Shown here piece by piece: positions 1-8,344 of a stretch of DNA of 25,199 nt. How positions within the stretch are numbered: the first letter of the stretch is position 1; each line of letters opens with the position of its first letter. Under the pieces are notes generated by a model, which was not told the origin of the DNA, searched no databases, and was given only the letters and a program-made list of their open reading frames with translations. The DNA is from Clostridiales bacterium. GTDB lineage: Bacteria; Bacillota; Clostridia; Oscillospirales; Oscillospiraceae. The position numbers and the translations under genes were made by a program. Where the stretch lies: contig CABIYX010000019.1 of assembly GCA_902363045.1 (NCBI GenBank), positions 40,934 through 66,132 of the forward strand, written 5' to 3'.

Positions 1-1857
1 GCCATCGTCCTTGCGATTGAAGTCATGTCCGTTCGTGGCCTCCTGCACAGGCAGATAGTACCACACATTGGGGTCCGTGTTGTCCGGCCATGTCCTCATA
101 CCTGGGAGCAGGTCGCTCTCATCTTCCGGCAGGCGGCCCAGCACCCGGTTGATCATCATCATGGCCTCGGCACGTGTGATGAGGTTCTCCGGACGGAATG
201 TGCCGTCCTCATAGCCAGCGATCCAGCCGAGCGCGGACGCCCGTTCAATGAACGCCTCCGCCCAGTGTCCACTGATGTCCGAGAAATGACAGACAGTCTC
301 GACCTCAGATTTGTCGAACTGTGCGCACACGGTCGCAAACTCCGCTCGCGTGATGGGCTCGTTAGGCGCAAATATCCCAGCGGTGCGGCCCTCCATGATC
401 CCCAATCTGGAAATGGTGGAAACTGCGGTATTGAACCACACACCCTGTTCCACATCTCCAAAGGAATTGACCTGACTCTCGTTTGCGCTGCGTACATCGT
501 CCTCCAGCAGCCGGTAGAAAATCATAGCCACCTCAGCACGGGTGATCTTGTTGTTCGGGCGGACCATGCCGTCCGGATACCCGTCCACATAAGAGAAGTG
601 GTTCTCCCCATTGAGAATATCCGGGATATGGAGGCCAGGCTCTTTTTTCCAGCCGGCATAGACTGTTTTATCGCTGGTCATTTTGATTTCGGTGATCCGG
701 TCAGTCAGCGCTTCATCTGCGTACCAGCCGTTGAAGGTATAGCCCTCACGGGTCGGGAGCTTGTCCAACTCCACGACTGTATTGCGCCGGTAACGCTCAT
801 CCTTGTACTCAGTCCCGCCGTTAGATTCATAATGCAGGTCATAATAGGTGCTTCCGATGCCGCCGCCATCGGTGGACTTCTGCTGGTACTGCGCGGTAAA
901 GGTCATATCATCAACAATGAGCAGATCCAAGATCTGACTGCTGTTATATGTCTTTCCGTCGCTCCCCTGCCAACCGGTAAAATCATAGCCAGCATCCTCA
1001 TTGACAACAGGAGCCGTGCGCGCATCCGCTCCAAACACAGTACCTGACGGCACGGAATAGCTGGTAGTACCGCTCAACGTGCCGTGGTCGCCGGGCAGGA
1101 ACGTGACCGTGTGATTTCGTGTCTTCGGAGCCCAGCTTCCTGCCAGAGTCACGTCACCGTTGGGCATGGGAAACGTCCCATCAGCAATTTCGATCCCGTC
1201 CGGCGATTGGATCCTCCAGCCTGAGAAGCTGTAATCCTCCAAAGAGGGATCCTCGGCTACTGTGACGGTATCCAAATACCAGTGCCGTTCCGCCTCCGGC
1301 AGCGCCGGGGCATTCTCCGGTACCGTCCCATCATATTGATAGGAGACCTGAAACGGTGCGGAATCATATTCCCGATAGGTCATCCATGTTTTCTGATCTT
1401 CGCTTCGGGCAATATACAGCTTCGGATTTACTTCCAGCATGGCCGCGCTGGGAACAAACCACTCGCCGTCCGAAGCCGTCTTTGCGCCTTCTTCGCCGCC
1501 GGCGTTTTCTCCAAATACCACCAGCCGTGTGCCCGGGACAGACGCCGGTTCCACATGGTAGGACGCTCTACCGCTCAGTACAGAAGTAACGCTGACCGGC
1601 GCCGTCTGTGCCGCTCCTGTATAACTCCCGTCCACATGGATGTATTTGTTGCCGGAGGCATCCATCGTACTATCGCTCTCAAGCAGAACTGCCACATCGT
1701 CAGCCACGGCAATTTTGGCTTCTCCGCTCAAGTTCAAAAAACCGCTTTCATCAGGTGAATTATTGACCACGATGCCGTTGCTGCACGTCTTATTTCCACC
1801 CTTCAGTTTGGCCTGTGCCTGATTGCCAGAGATCTCACCCCCGGTCAGATCCAGAAA
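1..1857 (-). pseudogene. C-terminal part of frameshifted SLH-domain surface protein (runs off left edge)
   Basis: This frame is open without a stop from about position 1860 down to base 1, and continues the protein that starts at 3208 after a single frame change at the A4 run 1855-1858. In order it shows the tail of the glycine-rich beta-helix repeats, a linker (about 1380-1750), three InlB B-repeat/Flg_new-like modules with the YxFxGW signature (about 1205-1245, 970-990 and 640-750), then three SLH motifs (about 490-600, 318-460 and 130-290) with the typical ITRAE core seen in each. SLH domains anchor proteins to pyruvylated cell-wall polymers, so this is the wall-attachment half. No ribosome site was seen near the break, so this half is probably not made alone unless the frame is restored. 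The third SLH motif appears complete, and the true C-terminus lies outside the window. Confidence 0.8.
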
Positions 1858-3208
1858 AGCCGCCGCCGATTTGGCTGGAATGATTCTGAACGACCTTTCC
1901 GCCGGACATGGTGGCGTGAGACTCGGAGAACAGCGCCACGCCACCACCCTGCCAGGCCTCGTTGCCCTGGATCGTTCCACCGGAAATTTCTACGTTTTCT
2001 TCCTCTGTCACGCCGTACAAAAAAATACCGCCGCCATAGCCGCTTCTGAGCGAAGCCGAATTATCCTCGATCTCCGCGCCGGACATATAGAAATAGGATT
2101 CATCAAAAAACATGGCAATACCGCCACCGCTGCCAGAGGTCACCGTGTTCTCAGAGATTTCTCCGCCTTGGAGGCTGATCCTGATCTCCTGGTTCGTGCC
2201 ACCCGGAAAGTCCGCACCCTGTGGAAAGGTCAGGATGCCTCCTCCATAGTGTTTGGCGGTGTTTTGGGTGATGCTTCCACCGGTCATGGTAAAGGCAGCT
2301 TTGCCGGGGTGTATATCGTAAGATCCCGGCATTCCAGTTAGGGGCGCAAAGTCCGCAATGTAGATTCCGCCGCCATATCCGTTGTCATCTGAATATGTTT
2401 CATTTCCAGAAATCGTTCCGCCACGCATGGTCATCGTCGAGCAGATCAGCGCGACACCGCCGCCGCGGCTGCCCGCGTTCCCTGTGATCTCTCCGCCATT
2501 CATGGTGAATACGCTGTCATTTGCAAGGAAGACGCCACCGCCATAATGGGCGCCGTTGGTACTGTTGTTTTGGATCACCGCACCGGGCTCCATGGTCAGA
2601 GTCATGTTGCTGCCAAAAACGGCGCCGCCCATATTGTGTGTATAATTGTTTTGGAGGATACAGCCATCTTTTAAGGTGAGACTGCAAGAGGTCCCATACC
2701 TGTTGCCCACGATTTCCGCATCCCAAAACTCATCAGACTCATCAAGGGCCTCGCGGTTCCCATCGATGATGATGTGCTCCAGCGTCAGGTCCGCTCCGTC
2801 CGCAAGGGTGATCATGGCGACAGACCCACGATAGCCGGCATAGCGCATGATCTTGGCGTCGCCATATCCCTCAAGGCTCCACGTCTGCTCTCCCTCAACT
2901 TCGACGCCCTCACAGAGATAGATCGTTCCATTCTCCGCAAGCAATTCCTTGGCTCGTTCAAATGTCGCAACGGCTTGCTCGGCAGAGGTTCCGTCATTTT
3001 GGTCGCTGCCGTCGCCGTCACTCCAATAAACCTCAGCCAATTTTCCTGTTGTGGAAGGTGTTGCGGCTGTATCTGTGCCTTCGGCTTCCGCACCGGCAGC
3101 CTGGTAAAACTCCAAATTCTGTACTTCTTCTGTTGCAAATGCTGTGGTCGGTAACATTGTGACCATCATACACAACATAAGAAGACAGGCTAAAATCCGT
3201 TTTTTCAT
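1835..3208 (-). CDS. N-terminal part of secreted beta-helix surface protein, frameshifted
   Basis: The product is 457 residues from the ATG at 3208. A TTG three codons upstream also fits the frame, but the AGGAG at 3220-3224 sits 11 bases from the ATG and only 2 from the TTG. Residues 1-26 are a classic signal peptide (lysines, a Leu/Met/Cys-rich core, cleavage after AFA). From about residue 150 onward there are many turns of the form GGGV..(T)M.GG.I..N, typical of a right-handed parallel beta-helix (pectin-lyase-like) adhesin. The frame ends with FSGSDRG immediately after a GGG motif. Removing one T from the TTTT run (plus-strand A4 at 1855-1858) gives GGGFLDLTGGEISGN, which restores the repeat and joins the InlB/SLH half. 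As it stands the product lacks its anchor and would be released. Binding target unknown. Confidence 0.85.
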   Translation of the reverse strand: MKKRILACLLMLCMMVTMLPTTAFATEEVQNLEFYQAAGAEAEGTDTAATPSTTGKLAEVYWSDGDGSDQNDGTSAEQAVATFERAKELLAENGTIYLCEGVEVEGEQTWSLEGYGDAKIMRYAGYRGSVAMITLADGADLTLEHIIIDGNREALDESDEFWDAEIVGNRYGTSCSLTLKDGCILQNNYTHNMGGAVFGSNMTLTMEPGAVIQNNSTNGAHYGGGVFLANDSVFTMNGGEITGNAGSRGGGVALICSTMTMRGGTISGNETYSDDNGYGGGIYIADFAPLTGMPGSYDIHPGKAAFTMTGGSITQNTAKHYGGGILTFPQGADFPGGTNQEIRISLQGGEISENTVTSGSGGGIAMFFDESYFYMSGAEIEDNSASLRSGYGGGIFLYGVTEEENVEISGGTIQGNEAWQGGGVALFSESHATMSGGKVVQNHSSQIGGGFSGSDRG

Positions 3209-3393
3209 AGATGTCAATTCTCCTGTTGCATACTTGAAGGAGGCGGTGATCCCCCCTCCCTCAAAAGTCGTTTTTGATTTTGTTCCTATCGGATCCAGTT
3301 CGGCGCAGAGGTCAGTCCGGGTCAGTACTCCTGTCCGCCGCCCTTGTGCGCAGGATCGTGTCCCCAGCCCCGTCTTGTGCCCTCTGCCGTCCC

Positions 3394-3495
3394 CTACGGC
3401 GCGTCTCCTGACAGATATGACAGGGGATCCGTTTTGTCTCCCTCAGTTGGGATCCGCCTCAGTACCTCTGCGGCCTCCTCCTTTTTAAAAGCCAT
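3394..3495 (-). CDS. possible 33-aa peptide upstream of the SLH gene
   Basis: A short frame starts at ATG 3495 behind AGAGGTG (good spacing) and reads MAFKKEEAAEVLRRIPTEGD..., ending at TAG (3394-3396). It is charged and helix-prone at the N-terminus. Reading through the amber codon in the same frame gives 23 more residues to a TGA at 3322-3324. I do not recognise it. It lies on the same strand as, and directly upstream of, the surface-protein gene, so it could be a leader peptide, a truncated small gene, or chance. Confidence 0.3.
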   Translation of the reverse strand: MAFKKEEAAEVLRRIPTEGDKTDPLSYLSGDAP

Positions 3496-3880
3496 CCCGC
3501 ATCACCTCTTTCTATCCATCCGCCTGCTGCCAGGATCCTGAATTGGGAATGACATGGATAGGATCGCTCCATTGCTCATTGTCCTCTTGGAGTCAGGATC
3601 AACCTTCCGCCCCTTCATAATTGGAGTCTTGCAGAGACGAAACCGTACTTTATAGGAAAATATATCAATTATTTGTTACAAAATACAAGTCATTCCTCAA
3701 TTTTTCAGCATCAGAGCCAAAAAAGGACTGCACCTAAACCGGAAAGTGTCCAATTTTATAAAAAATGGAAAAGACGCATACCGGCAGGCGTATACCGCAC
3801 AAATCCAAGCTCCATTCCCCCGGATTTGGATCGCAGCCAAAAGATCCACACCTATTTTTACTTAAATTTTACAAAAAAAG
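3496..3880. other. intergenic region without a convincing gene
   Basis: This is AT-rich compared with its surroundings. It holds divergent upstream regions for the surface-protein gene (minus) and ppk (plus). The open plus-strand frame across 3673-3978 has no ribosome site, runs over the ppk promoter and has no protein-like composition. Confidence 0.6.
3659..3688 (-). promoter_or_regulatory. possible promoter for the surface-protein transcript
   Basis: Minus strand: TTGTAT (3688-3683), an 18-base spacer and TATATT (3664-3659), in an AT-rich stretch upstream of the 33-aa frame and the SLH gene. Both boxes deviate from consensus. Confidence 0.3.
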
Positions 3881-3902
3881 TATGTTCTCCCGGTGTGAAT
3901 CA

Positions 3903-3911
3903 TGTTATACT
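3903..3911 (+). promoter_or_regulatory. extended -10 promoter of ppk
   Basis: TGTTATACT is an extended -10 (TGn before TATACT, 3906-3911) about 50 bases upstream of the ppk start. No good -35 is visible at the right distance, as is usual for extended -10 promoters. An A/T-rich tract lies just upstream. Confidence 0.5.
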
Positions 3912-3962
3912 AAACCATAAAACCTCTAGAGGGAACATATCCAAGAGAAAGCAGGGAAGCGC

Positions 3963-6092
3963 ATGCCAAAGATGGTAGACACACGCTATACCCAGGACCG
4001 GGAGCTGTCCTGGCTCCGTTTTGACGAGCGGGTTTTGGAGGAGGCCAGAGACGAGGACGTCCCACTGATGGAACGGCTGAAGTTCGCCGCCATCTTCACC
4101 AGCAATCTGGACGAGTTTTTCATGGTCCGGGTGGGCTCGCTCTATGACATGACCCTGGTGAAGGAGCCCCATATTGACAGCCGCACCGGGCAGACGCCGG
4201 AGCAGCAGCTTCAGGCCATCTTTAAGGCGGCAGGCCACCTGTACAAGCAGCGGGACAAGGTGGTGGAGCAACTGGAAAGCCGGCTGCGGGCCTGCAACAT
4301 CTGCCGGCTGCCGGTGGAGGAGATGGACGCCAAGGAGCGCAAGCAGGTGGAGAACTGGTTTCGGGATGAGGTGCAGCCCATCCTCTCCCCTCAGGTGGTG
4401 GATGCCCGCCACCCCTTTCCCCATCTGTCCAATAAGACCCTGAACGTGATGCTCCGGCTGGAGGCGGACGGACAGGAGGCCCTGGGCCTGATCCCCGTGC
4501 CCCAGAGCCTGCCTCCCTACTTCATTCTGCGGGAGCGGGGCCTGCGCTATATCCTGACGGAGGATGTGCTGCTGGCCTATGCGGACAGGATGTTCCCGGC
4601 CTTCTCCATCCGGAGCCGGGCGGTGATCTCCGTGACCCGGAATGCCGACATCAGCCCGGAAGACGAGGCGTACGAGGTGGACGAGGACTACCGCCAGCAC
4701 ATGAGGAAGATCGTCAAAAAGCGCAACCGCCTGGCTCCGGTCCGTCTGGAGGTCCAGGGCAGTCGGGATGAGAAGGGGCTAGACTCCCTGTGCCGCCGTC
4801 TGAACCTGAGCCGGGAACAGGTGTTTTTCTCCAAAGCGCCTCTGCGGATGGGCTATGTCTTTGCCCTGGAGGGGCAGCTGCCCCCGGAGAGCCGCGCCGC
4901 CCTGTGCTTCCCGCCCTATACTCCGCGGCTCACCGCGGCCCTCCGCCCGGAGGAGAAGGTGCTGCCCCAGGTGCTGCGGCACGATGTACTGCTCTTCTAC
5001 CCCTTCCAGTCCATGGACCCCTTTCTCCATCTGGTGCGGGAGGCGGCCTCCGACCCATGCGTGCTGTCCATCAAGATCACCATTTACCGCCTGGCCTCCA
5101 AGGCCAAGCTGGCGGAGTACCTGTGCGCAGCCGCTGAAAACGGGAAAGAGGTCACCGTCCTAATGGAGCTTCGGGCCCGCTTTGATGAACAGAACAACAT
5201 CCAGTGGGCCGAGCGGATGGAAGAGGCGGGCTGCACCCTCCTCTACGGCGCGGAGGACATCAAGGTACACTCCAAGATCTGCCTCATCACCCGGCGGGAG
5301 CGGGGACGGCTCCAGCACATCACCCAGGTGGGGACGGGCAACTACAACGAGAAGACCGCCCGGCAGTACACCGACCTGTGCCTGATGACCGCCCGGCCGG
5401 AGCTGGGGGCAGACGCCGCCGCCCTGTTCCAGAACCTGGCCACCGCTAACCTGGAAGGGACGTATGAGCGCCTGCTGGTCTCGCCCTACCAATTGCGGGA
5501 CCAGTGCATCAAGTTCATCGACCGTGAGATCGCCAAGGGGGATCAGGGTTATATCTTCCTGAAGCTGAACTCCATCACCGACCGGAAACTCATTGATAAG
5601 CTGGCCCAGGCCTCCCAGGCCGGGGTGGAGGTGGTGATGAATGTGCGGGGGATCTGCTGCCTGCGCCCGGGGATCCCGGGCTTGACCGATCGCATCACTG
5701 TATTCTCCATCGTAGGGCGCTATCTGGAGCATACCCGGATCTACCGGTTTGGCCGTGGGGAGGATGCAGACCTGTTCCTCTCCTCCGCCGACTTTATGAC
5801 CCGGAACACGGAGCGGCGGGTGGAGGTGGCCTGCCCCATCCTGAACCCGGAGCTTCGGCGCAGGGTGTTCCACATCACCGACGTGTTGATCTCCGACAAC
5901 GTCAAGGCCCGCCAGTTGGGGCCGGACGGGCTGTGGCGCCCCAGGGAAAACGGGGCTCCGCCCTGCTCCAGCCAGGAGGTGTTCCAGCGGGAAGCGGAGG
6001 AGGAGGCCGAACAGCTCCTCCAACACACCCCGCGCTCCTCCCGGAAGGAAAGCCCCTGGCGCCGCCTGTTGGAGCGGCTGGGCCGCGCCTGA
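3963..6092 (+). CDS. ppk1: polyphosphate kinase 1
   Basis: The 709-residue product is the usual PPK1 length. It polymerises the gamma-phosphate of ATP into polyphosphate and can run the reaction in reverse. The N-terminal domain opens with RELSWLRFDERVLEEA and the NLDEFFMVRVG signature. The catalytic core carries His436 in DIKVHSK, matching the autophosphorylated histidine of E. coli PPK, then GTGNYNEKTA and a second PLD-like His590 in YLEHTRIYRF, followed by FLSSADFMTRN. The start ATG is preceded by AGGGAAG. The gene stands alone: no exopolyphosphatase (ppx) is adjacent, and the downstream gene is convergent. The last 40 residues are charged and probably disordered. Confidence 0.97.
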   Translation: MPKMVDTRYTQDRELSWLRFDERVLEEARDEDVPLMERLKFAAIFTSNLDEFFMVRVGSLYDMTLVKEPHIDSRTGQTPEQQLQAIFKAAGHLYKQRDKVVEQLESRLRACNICRLPVEEMDAKERKQVENWFRDEVQPILSPQVVDARHPFPHLSNKTLNVMLRLEADGQEALGLIPVPQSLPPYFILRERGLRYILTEDVLLAYADRMFPAFSIRSRAVISVTRNADISPEDEAYEVDEDYRQHMRKIVKKRNRLAPVRLEVQGSRDEKGLDSLCRRLNLSREQVFFSKAPLRMGYVFALEGQLPPESRAALCFPPYTPRLTAALRPEEKVLPQVLRHDVLLFYPFQSMDPFLHLVREAASDPCVLSIKITIYRLASKAKLAEYLCAAAENGKEVTVLMELRARFDEQNNIQWAERMEEAGCTLLYGAEDIKVHSKICLITRRERGRLQHITQVGTGNYNEKTARQYTDLCLMTARPELGADAAALFQNLATANLEGTYERLLVSPYQLRDQCIKFIDREIAKGDQGYIFLKLNSITDRKLIDKLAQASQAGVEVVMNVRGICCLRPGIPGLTDRITVFSIVGRYLEHTRIYRFGRGEDADLFLSSADFMTRNTERRVEVACPILNPELRRRVFHITDVLISDNVKARQLGPDGLWRPRENGAPPCSSQEVFQREAEEEAEQLLQHTPRSSRKESPWRRLLERLGRA

Positions 6093-6115
6093 CAACAGAA
6101 GCGCCTTAACAGCAG

Positions 6116-6153
6116 GACGCCCCCGCCGCATTTTTTGATGCGGCGGGGGCGTC
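6116..6153. terminator. strong hairpin between convergent genes
   Basis: A 15-bp GC-rich perfect stem (6116-6130 with 6139-6153) and an 8-base T-rich loop lie between ppk and the convergent membrane-protein gene. There is no U-run outside the stem on either strand, so it may stop or stabilise transcripts without being a textbook intrinsic terminator. Confidence 0.6.
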
Positions 6154-6166
6154 TGAGTTCAAACGA

Positions 6167-6562
6167 TCATGCTCCCTCTTCCGAGGGCTGGAGCGGGCGT
6201 CTCACGCCGTACCAGATGGCGGCTGCCTTCAGGGCCAGAAGGAGCAGCCCCAGGGGGCCGAAGCCGTGGCGGAACAGCAGGGCGCAGACCCCCAGGCTGT
6301 ACAGGGCCTGTGGGAGGTGGACCAGCAGGAAGCGGCGCTCCCACAGGACGGCGGCAGCCCCGCCGCCCAGGAGGAACCGGCGCTCTCCCCAGAGGCAAAT
6401 AATATGGATGACGGGGAAGAAGCCGATCGCCAGCAGATCCCCCAGCAGGGGCGTCCAGCGGACTGTGAGATAGAGGAGAAAGAGGGTAAGAAATTCCAAG
6501 TCAAAAACAGCGTGGACGGGGACCAGAGGACGGAAACGGGATAGGAATCGGCCAAGTTCCAT
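6167..6562 (-). CDS. small hydrophobic membrane protein, unknown function
   Basis: The 131-residue product starts at ATG 6562, behind GAGAGGAG 10 bases away; a longer in-frame start at 6616 has no such site. After a short basic N-terminus (MELGRFLSRFRPLVP) it shows about four hydrophobic segments, including FLTLFLLYLTV, LLAIGFFPVIHIICLW and LLLLALKAAAIWY, separated by Arg-rich turns such as GERRF and WERRF. That composition fits an inner-membrane protein with positive-inside loops. I do not recognise a family. It lies downstream of the MATE gene on the same strand (147 bases away) and is convergent to ppk. Confidence 0.65.
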   Translation of the reverse strand: MELGRFLSRFRPLVPVHAVFDLEFLTLFLLYLTVRWTPLLGDLLAIGFFPVIHIICLWGERRFLLGGGAAAVLWERRFLLVHLPQALYSLGVCALLFRHGFGPLGLLLLALKAAAIWYGVRRPLQPSEEGA

Positions 6563-6606
6563 TCTGATGGCACTCCTCTCTGTATTTGATTTGTATGACT
6601 GTACAA

Positions 6607-6635
6607 TTAGTATCACATTTTGGGGGAAAAAGCAA
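6607..6635 (-). promoter_or_regulatory. possible promoter of the small membrane protein
   Basis: Minus strand: TTGCTT (6635-6630), 17 bases, TACTAA (6612-6607), about 45 bases upstream of the start at 6562. Confidence 0.4.
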
Positions 6636-6708
6636 TTTGAAATTCTTACAAAAAATAGGGAATAAAATGCACAATTCTTCCAAATACCAGAGGCAGATCG
6701 GAAGCCGT

Positions 6709-8070
6709 TCAGCGGGAGGAGTCAGAGTCCGCCAGCGCGGCGATCAGGGGGCGGACGGTCCGGCGGTAGAGGAGGAGGGTCGCTACGCAGGTGATGGCCT
6801 CCGCGATCAGGAAGGACAGCCAGACGCTGTCCGGGGCCAGCCAAAGAAGCAGGGCGGCGATGGGGAGCAGGAGCAGGATCTGCCGCAGCAGGGCGATCAG
6901 CAGAGAGCTCCCGCTGTGCCCCAGGGACTGAAAGGCGGCGGACAGGATGATGCTCACCGCGGCAATGGGGAACGAGAGGGCGGCCATACGCAGGGCGGGA
7001 ACGCCCATAGCGGCGGCCGCTCCACCGGCGTGGAAGCAGTACCGCAGCAGGGGCCCGGCGGCCAGGGCCAGCAGGACGGCCCCCGCCACGGCGGCAGACA
7101 GAGCCAGCTGCGCCCCGAAGCGCACCGCCTGGGAGAGGCGGGGGGCGGACTTCGCTCCGTAGTTATAGCTGAGGATGGGGATCAGGCCGCTGTTGACCCC
7201 GAAGATGGGCATGAACACAAAGGACTGGATCTTGAAATAGACCCCCAGCACAAAGACCGCCGTGTCCGACCAGAGGGTGAGCAGCTGGTTGAGGCCCAGG
7301 GACATGAAGCTGGACAGGGACTGCATCACCACGGCGGGGGCGGCGATGCGGAGCAGCTCCGCGGAGAGGGCCCGGTCGGGCCGGAAGCCCCGGAAGGAGA
7401 CGGAGAACTCCCCCCGGATGCGCCACAGCAGGAAAAAGCCGATGCAGGCCCCGGAGATCTGGCCGATGACGGTGGCCGCGGCGGCCCCCACCACCCCCAT
7501 GTCCAGCCCAAAGATGAACACCGGGTCCAGAATGATGTTGAGGATGGCCCCGGAGCCCTGTACGATCATAAAGCCGGCGGGGTGGCCGGTGGTCTGGAGC
7601 AGGCGCTCGGTGAGGAACTGCATACACATCCCGATGGACAGGCCGCAGCAGATGCGCAGATAGGAGGTCCCCGCCGCCGCCACCGCCGCGTTGTCGGTGG
7701 ACAGGCGGAAAAAGAGGGGCGCAGCCAGCAGGGCGAAGGCCAGGAACAGCAGCCAGCACAGCCCATAAAACAAAAAGCCGTGACAGGCCACCCGGTTGGC
7801 CTCCTCCCTCTGCCCAGCCCCCAGGCGCTGGGCGAACAGGGCATTGAAGCCCACCCCGGTCCCGGCGCAGAAGGCCACCATCATCAGCTGGACCGGATAG
7901 GCGTAGGAGAGCGCCAGGAAGTCCAGCTCGCTCACCTGGGCCACATAGATGCTGTCCACCAGGTTGTAGATGGCGCTCATCAGCATGGAGAGCATAATGG
8001 GGGCGGACATGGTCCACACCAGCTTGGGGACCGGAAGGGTCCCCAGAATATTGTCAGCGGGGCGGCTCAT
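6709..8070 (-). CDS. MATE family efflux transporter
   Basis: The 453-residue product has 12 hydrophobic segments in two similar halves, the normal MATE size. Family signatures include the N-terminal PVPKLVWTMSAPIMLSMLMSAIYNLVDSIYVAQVS (broken here by TM1), the GTGVGFNALFAQRLGAGQREEA loop after TM2-3, and in the second half FGVNSGLIPILSYNYGAK. It is closest to MepA/NorM-type sodium- or proton-coupled exporters of cationic drugs and dyes; the substrate cannot be read from sequence. The start is supported by GGAGGGGGG about 8 bases upstream of ATG 8070. An inverted repeat at 8192-8205 lies in its upstream region and could be a repressor site. Confidence 0.93.
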   Translation of the reverse strand: MSRPADNILGTLPVPKLVWTMSAPIMLSMLMSAIYNLVDSIYVAQVSELDFLALSYAYPVQLMMVAFCAGTGVGFNALFAQRLGAGQREEANRVACHGFLFYGLCWLLFLAFALLAAPLFFRLSTDNAAVAAAGTSYLRICCGLSIGMCMQFLTERLLQTTGHPAGFMIVQGSGAILNIILDPVFIFGLDMGVVGAAAATVIGQISGACIGFFLLWRIRGEFSVSFRGFRPDRALSAELLRIAAPAVVMQSLSSFMSLGLNQLLTLWSDTAVFVLGVYFKIQSFVFMPIFGVNSGLIPILSYNYGAKSAPRLSQAVRFGAQLALSAAVAGAVLLALAAGPLLRYCFHAGGAAAAMGVPALRMAALSFPIAAVSIILSAAFQSLGHSGSSLLIALLRQILLLLPIAALLLWLAPDSVWLSFLIAEAITCVATLLLYRRTVRPLIAALADSDSSR

Positions 8071-8191
8071 CCGGCGTTCCCCCCTCCAAAGCGCGGTCCG
8101 CCGGAGCGGATCCGGTCAAGCGTCCATACCATATCTTTGTCCCCCTTTGATCCTGATTCCGAACGGTCGGTCCAGAAGAGGTTTTTCTGTG

Positions 8192-8205
8192 TCCAGTGTA
8201 CTGGA
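8192..8205. promoter_or_regulatory. operator-like inverted repeat upstream of the MATE gene
   Basis: TCCAGT-GT-ACTGGA is a perfect 6-bp inverted repeat with a 2-base centre, of the size bound by dimeric MarR/TetR/MerR regulators, about 120 bases upstream of the MATE start. No regulator gene is adjacent. Function is inferred only from symmetry and position. Confidence 0.3.
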
Positions 8206-8267
8206 TTTTGTCCGAAGATGCAAGTCCCTTTCCCGCCGGAGCGGGTCCGCTCCGGCACAGAGCAGCA

Positions 8268-8320
8268 CAAAAAATAAGAAGCGGGCCCCGCTCCTCCGGT
8301 TCAGAGGATCGGGGCCCGCT
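8268..8320 (-). terminator. intrinsic terminator of gltS
   Basis: Read on the minus strand, a long GC-rich stem (8320-8304 with 8297-8281, one mismatch) with a 6-base loop is followed by TTCTTATTTTTT, directly after the gltS stop at 8345. Confidence 0.88.
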
Positions 8321-8344
8321 GTTCTCTCAGCTCACAGAGCGGAG

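Noticed and set aside
3673..3978. 101-codon plus-strand frame before ppk
   Set aside because: No ribosome site, overlaps the ppk promoter and start, and the composition is that of AT-rich non-coding DNA.
8067..8270. 67-codon minus frame overlapping the MATE start
   Set aside because: Runs through the hairpin and operator-like repeats; Gly/Arg/Ser-rich translation; the MATE gene has its own strong SD.
6586..8277. 563-codon plus frame opposite the MATE gene, and similar long plus frames opposite gltS and glmS
   Set aside because: These are high-GC antisense shadows rich in Gly/Gln/His with no SD; the minus-strand genes are unmistakable.
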